Source: Rhodospirillaceae bacterium UBA6608 (GTDB lineage: Bacteria > Pseudomonadota > Alphaproteobacteria > Rhodospirillales_A > Casp-alpha2). Taken from it: a stretch of DNA of 14,031 nt. Below the pieces are notes generated by a model that saw only the letters and a program-made list of their open reading frames with translations, ran no database searches and was not told where the DNA came from. Position numbers and translations under genes: made by a program. Below, in pieces: positions 13,116-14,031 of the stretch. The stretch covers positions 1-14,031 of the forward strand of contig DJHY01000008.1 in NCBI GenBank assembly GCA_002433335.1, read 5' to 3'. Each line of letters opens with the position of its first letter. The stretch's first letter is position 1.

Positions 13116-14031
13116 CTACATTTCCTCTTCGGCCGTGCGTTGATGCTCCAGGCGTCGGCGCACGGCTTCTTCCGTGGCGCCCAGGCCGGACAGGACGCGC
13201 CCTGCCAGTTGCAGGCTACCCTCGACGGTTTCCGGAACCGCCGTATTGGCCCCGGCGTCGACAAGGCGCATGGCATGCCCCTTGTCCCTGGCCCGGGCAT
13301 AGATCGGGACTTCCGCCCAGGTCCGGCGAATTTCACCGACGATCCGTTCCGCCGCCGCCGGGTTGTCCATGGTCAGGACCACCGCCGCGCAAGTGTCGAT
13401 ATGGGCGCGTTTCAACATATCCAGGCGGGACGCATCGCCATAGAACACCGGCAGATTGTCTTTCCGTCCTTGGGCGACGTGCATGGCGTCGGTATCCAGG
13501 GCCAAGTAGGGAATGGCCTCGGCCTGCATGGTATTGGCCAGGGTGCGTCCGAACCGTCCGAACCCGGCCAGGATGACGTGGCCTTCCAATTCCTCGACGG
13601 CGGCGAGCGAACCGTGATGGGCGCGTGTCGTGGCGGCTTTTTCCATCCGGGTCGCGACCTTGGCCGCGACGGAGGCGATCAGCGGCGTGACCAGCATCGT
13701 CAGACCGGCGACGATCAGCATGAACTGCCCGATTTCAACGGGAATGAGGCCCAGGCTCATCGCCAGGCCGACCACGATAAACGCGAATTCACCCCCTTGG
13801 CCCAGCAGTAACCCTGCCTCCAACGCGGTATAGCGGGGCAGACCGAACGCTACGTACAGGCCGCCGGTGACTAGGGATTTGACCGCGAACAAGCCGATCA
13901 CCGACAGCGGAATCCACAACGGCTCGTCGCCGACCACGCGCCAGTCGATCCCCATGCCGACGGACATGAAGAACAGCCCCAGCATCAGGCCTTTGAATGG
14001 TTCGATATCGACTTCGATCTCGTGGCTGTAC
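13116..14031 (-). CDS. KefB/KefC-like monovalent cation:H+ antiporter (CPA2), C-terminal part
   Basis: The 5' end is outside the window; about 305 residues are visible, read from YSHEIEVDIEPFKGLMLGLF onwards. Visible membrane segments of the Na+/H+ exchanger domain include FFMSVGMGIDW, the stretch GLYVAFGL, LLLGQGGEFAFIVVGLAMSL (GQGGEFAF is typical of Kef) and FMLIVAGLTMLVTPLIASV. A cytoplasmic RCK/TrkA-N domain follows, with the Rossmann loop HVILAGFGRFGRTLANTM, D (LDTD) at the end of the second strand, FYGDASRLDML and VVLTMDNPAAAERIV. Kef proteins exchange K+ for H+ under control of glutathione adducts or NAD(H). The tail after RCK is short (about 40 residues). Confidence 0.93.
   Translation of the reverse strand, partial: YSHEIEVDIEPFKGLMLGLFFMSVGMGIDWRVVGDEPLWIPLSVIGLFAVKSLVTGGLYVAFGLPRYTALEAGLLLGQGGEFAFIVVGLAMSLGLIPVEIGQFMLIVAGLTMLVTPLIASVAAKVATRMEKAATTRAHHGSLAAVEELEGHVILAGFGRFGRTLANTMQAEAIPYLALDTDAMHVAQGRKDNLPVFYGDASRLDMLKRAHIDTCAAVVLTMDNPAAAERIVGEIRRTWAEVPIYARARDKGHAMRLVDAGANTAVPETVEGSLQLAGRVLSGLGATEEAVRRRLEHQRTAEEEM

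Noticed and set aside
1..14031. Mobile elements, CRISPR arrays, tRNA or rRNA genes
   Set aside because: No transposase, terminal inverted repeats, spaced direct repeats or RNA gene signatures were seen; every large coding region matches an ordinary chromosomal family.

Overview
The window looks like chromosomal DNA of a high-GC alphaproteobacterium, most likely of the Rhodospirillales type. This is inferred from rplM-rpsI followed by a type-2 argC, an EipA/DUF1134 periplasmic protein, a ParE-type topoisomerase, and GAAC-N7-GAAC direct repeats, which are the alphaproteobacterial form of the LexA (SOS) box. No tRNA, rRNA, CRISPR array, insertion sequence or phage gene was seen.

Layout. Positions 3-1321 (+): the 3' part of a COG0523/CobW metallochaperone GTPase, overlapped by a DUF1826 gene. 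Positions 1325-2610 (-): a two-gene operon of an ECHDC3-like enoyl-CoA hydratase homologue and a YccU-type CoA-binding protein. It diverges from a PaaI-type thioesterase (2750-3181, +) across an imperfect palindrome built of ACGT cores, typical of MerR-family LiuR/FadP operators. Positions 3205-4397: a 14-bp perfect palindrome, a promoter, rplM-rpsI and a strong terminator. Positions 4428-5453 (-): a MetX-like alpha/beta hydrolase lying between rpsI and argC. Positions 5644-7179 (+): argC2 and a membrane-anchored methyltransferase starting at TTG. Positions 7183-9270 (-): parE. Positions 9458-9859 (+): a YciA-type thioesterase.

The most interesting part is 9871-10089. A 26-residue, single-helix membrane peptide is encoded on the minus strand at 9942-10022. 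It has a good ribosome binding site, its own terminator downstream, and two GAAC-N7-GAAC boxes just upstream (10054-10068 and 10075-10089). This is the architecture of an SOS-induced membrane micropeptide, like SidA of Caulobacter or TisB of E. coli.

The rest holds a small periplasmic His-rich protein (10183-10578, +), a soluble GAF-MCP chemoreceptor (10591-12024, -), a 517-bp AT-rich intergenic region with a DnaA-box pair, eipA (12542-13099, +) and the C-terminal part of a KefB-like K+/H+ antiporter (13116 to the window end, -).

The genes are mostly independent housekeeping units. The acyl-CoA group (hydratase homologue, CoA-binding protein, PaaI thioesterase) is probably one regulon, and the CobW-DUF1826 pair probably acts together in metal homeostasis.
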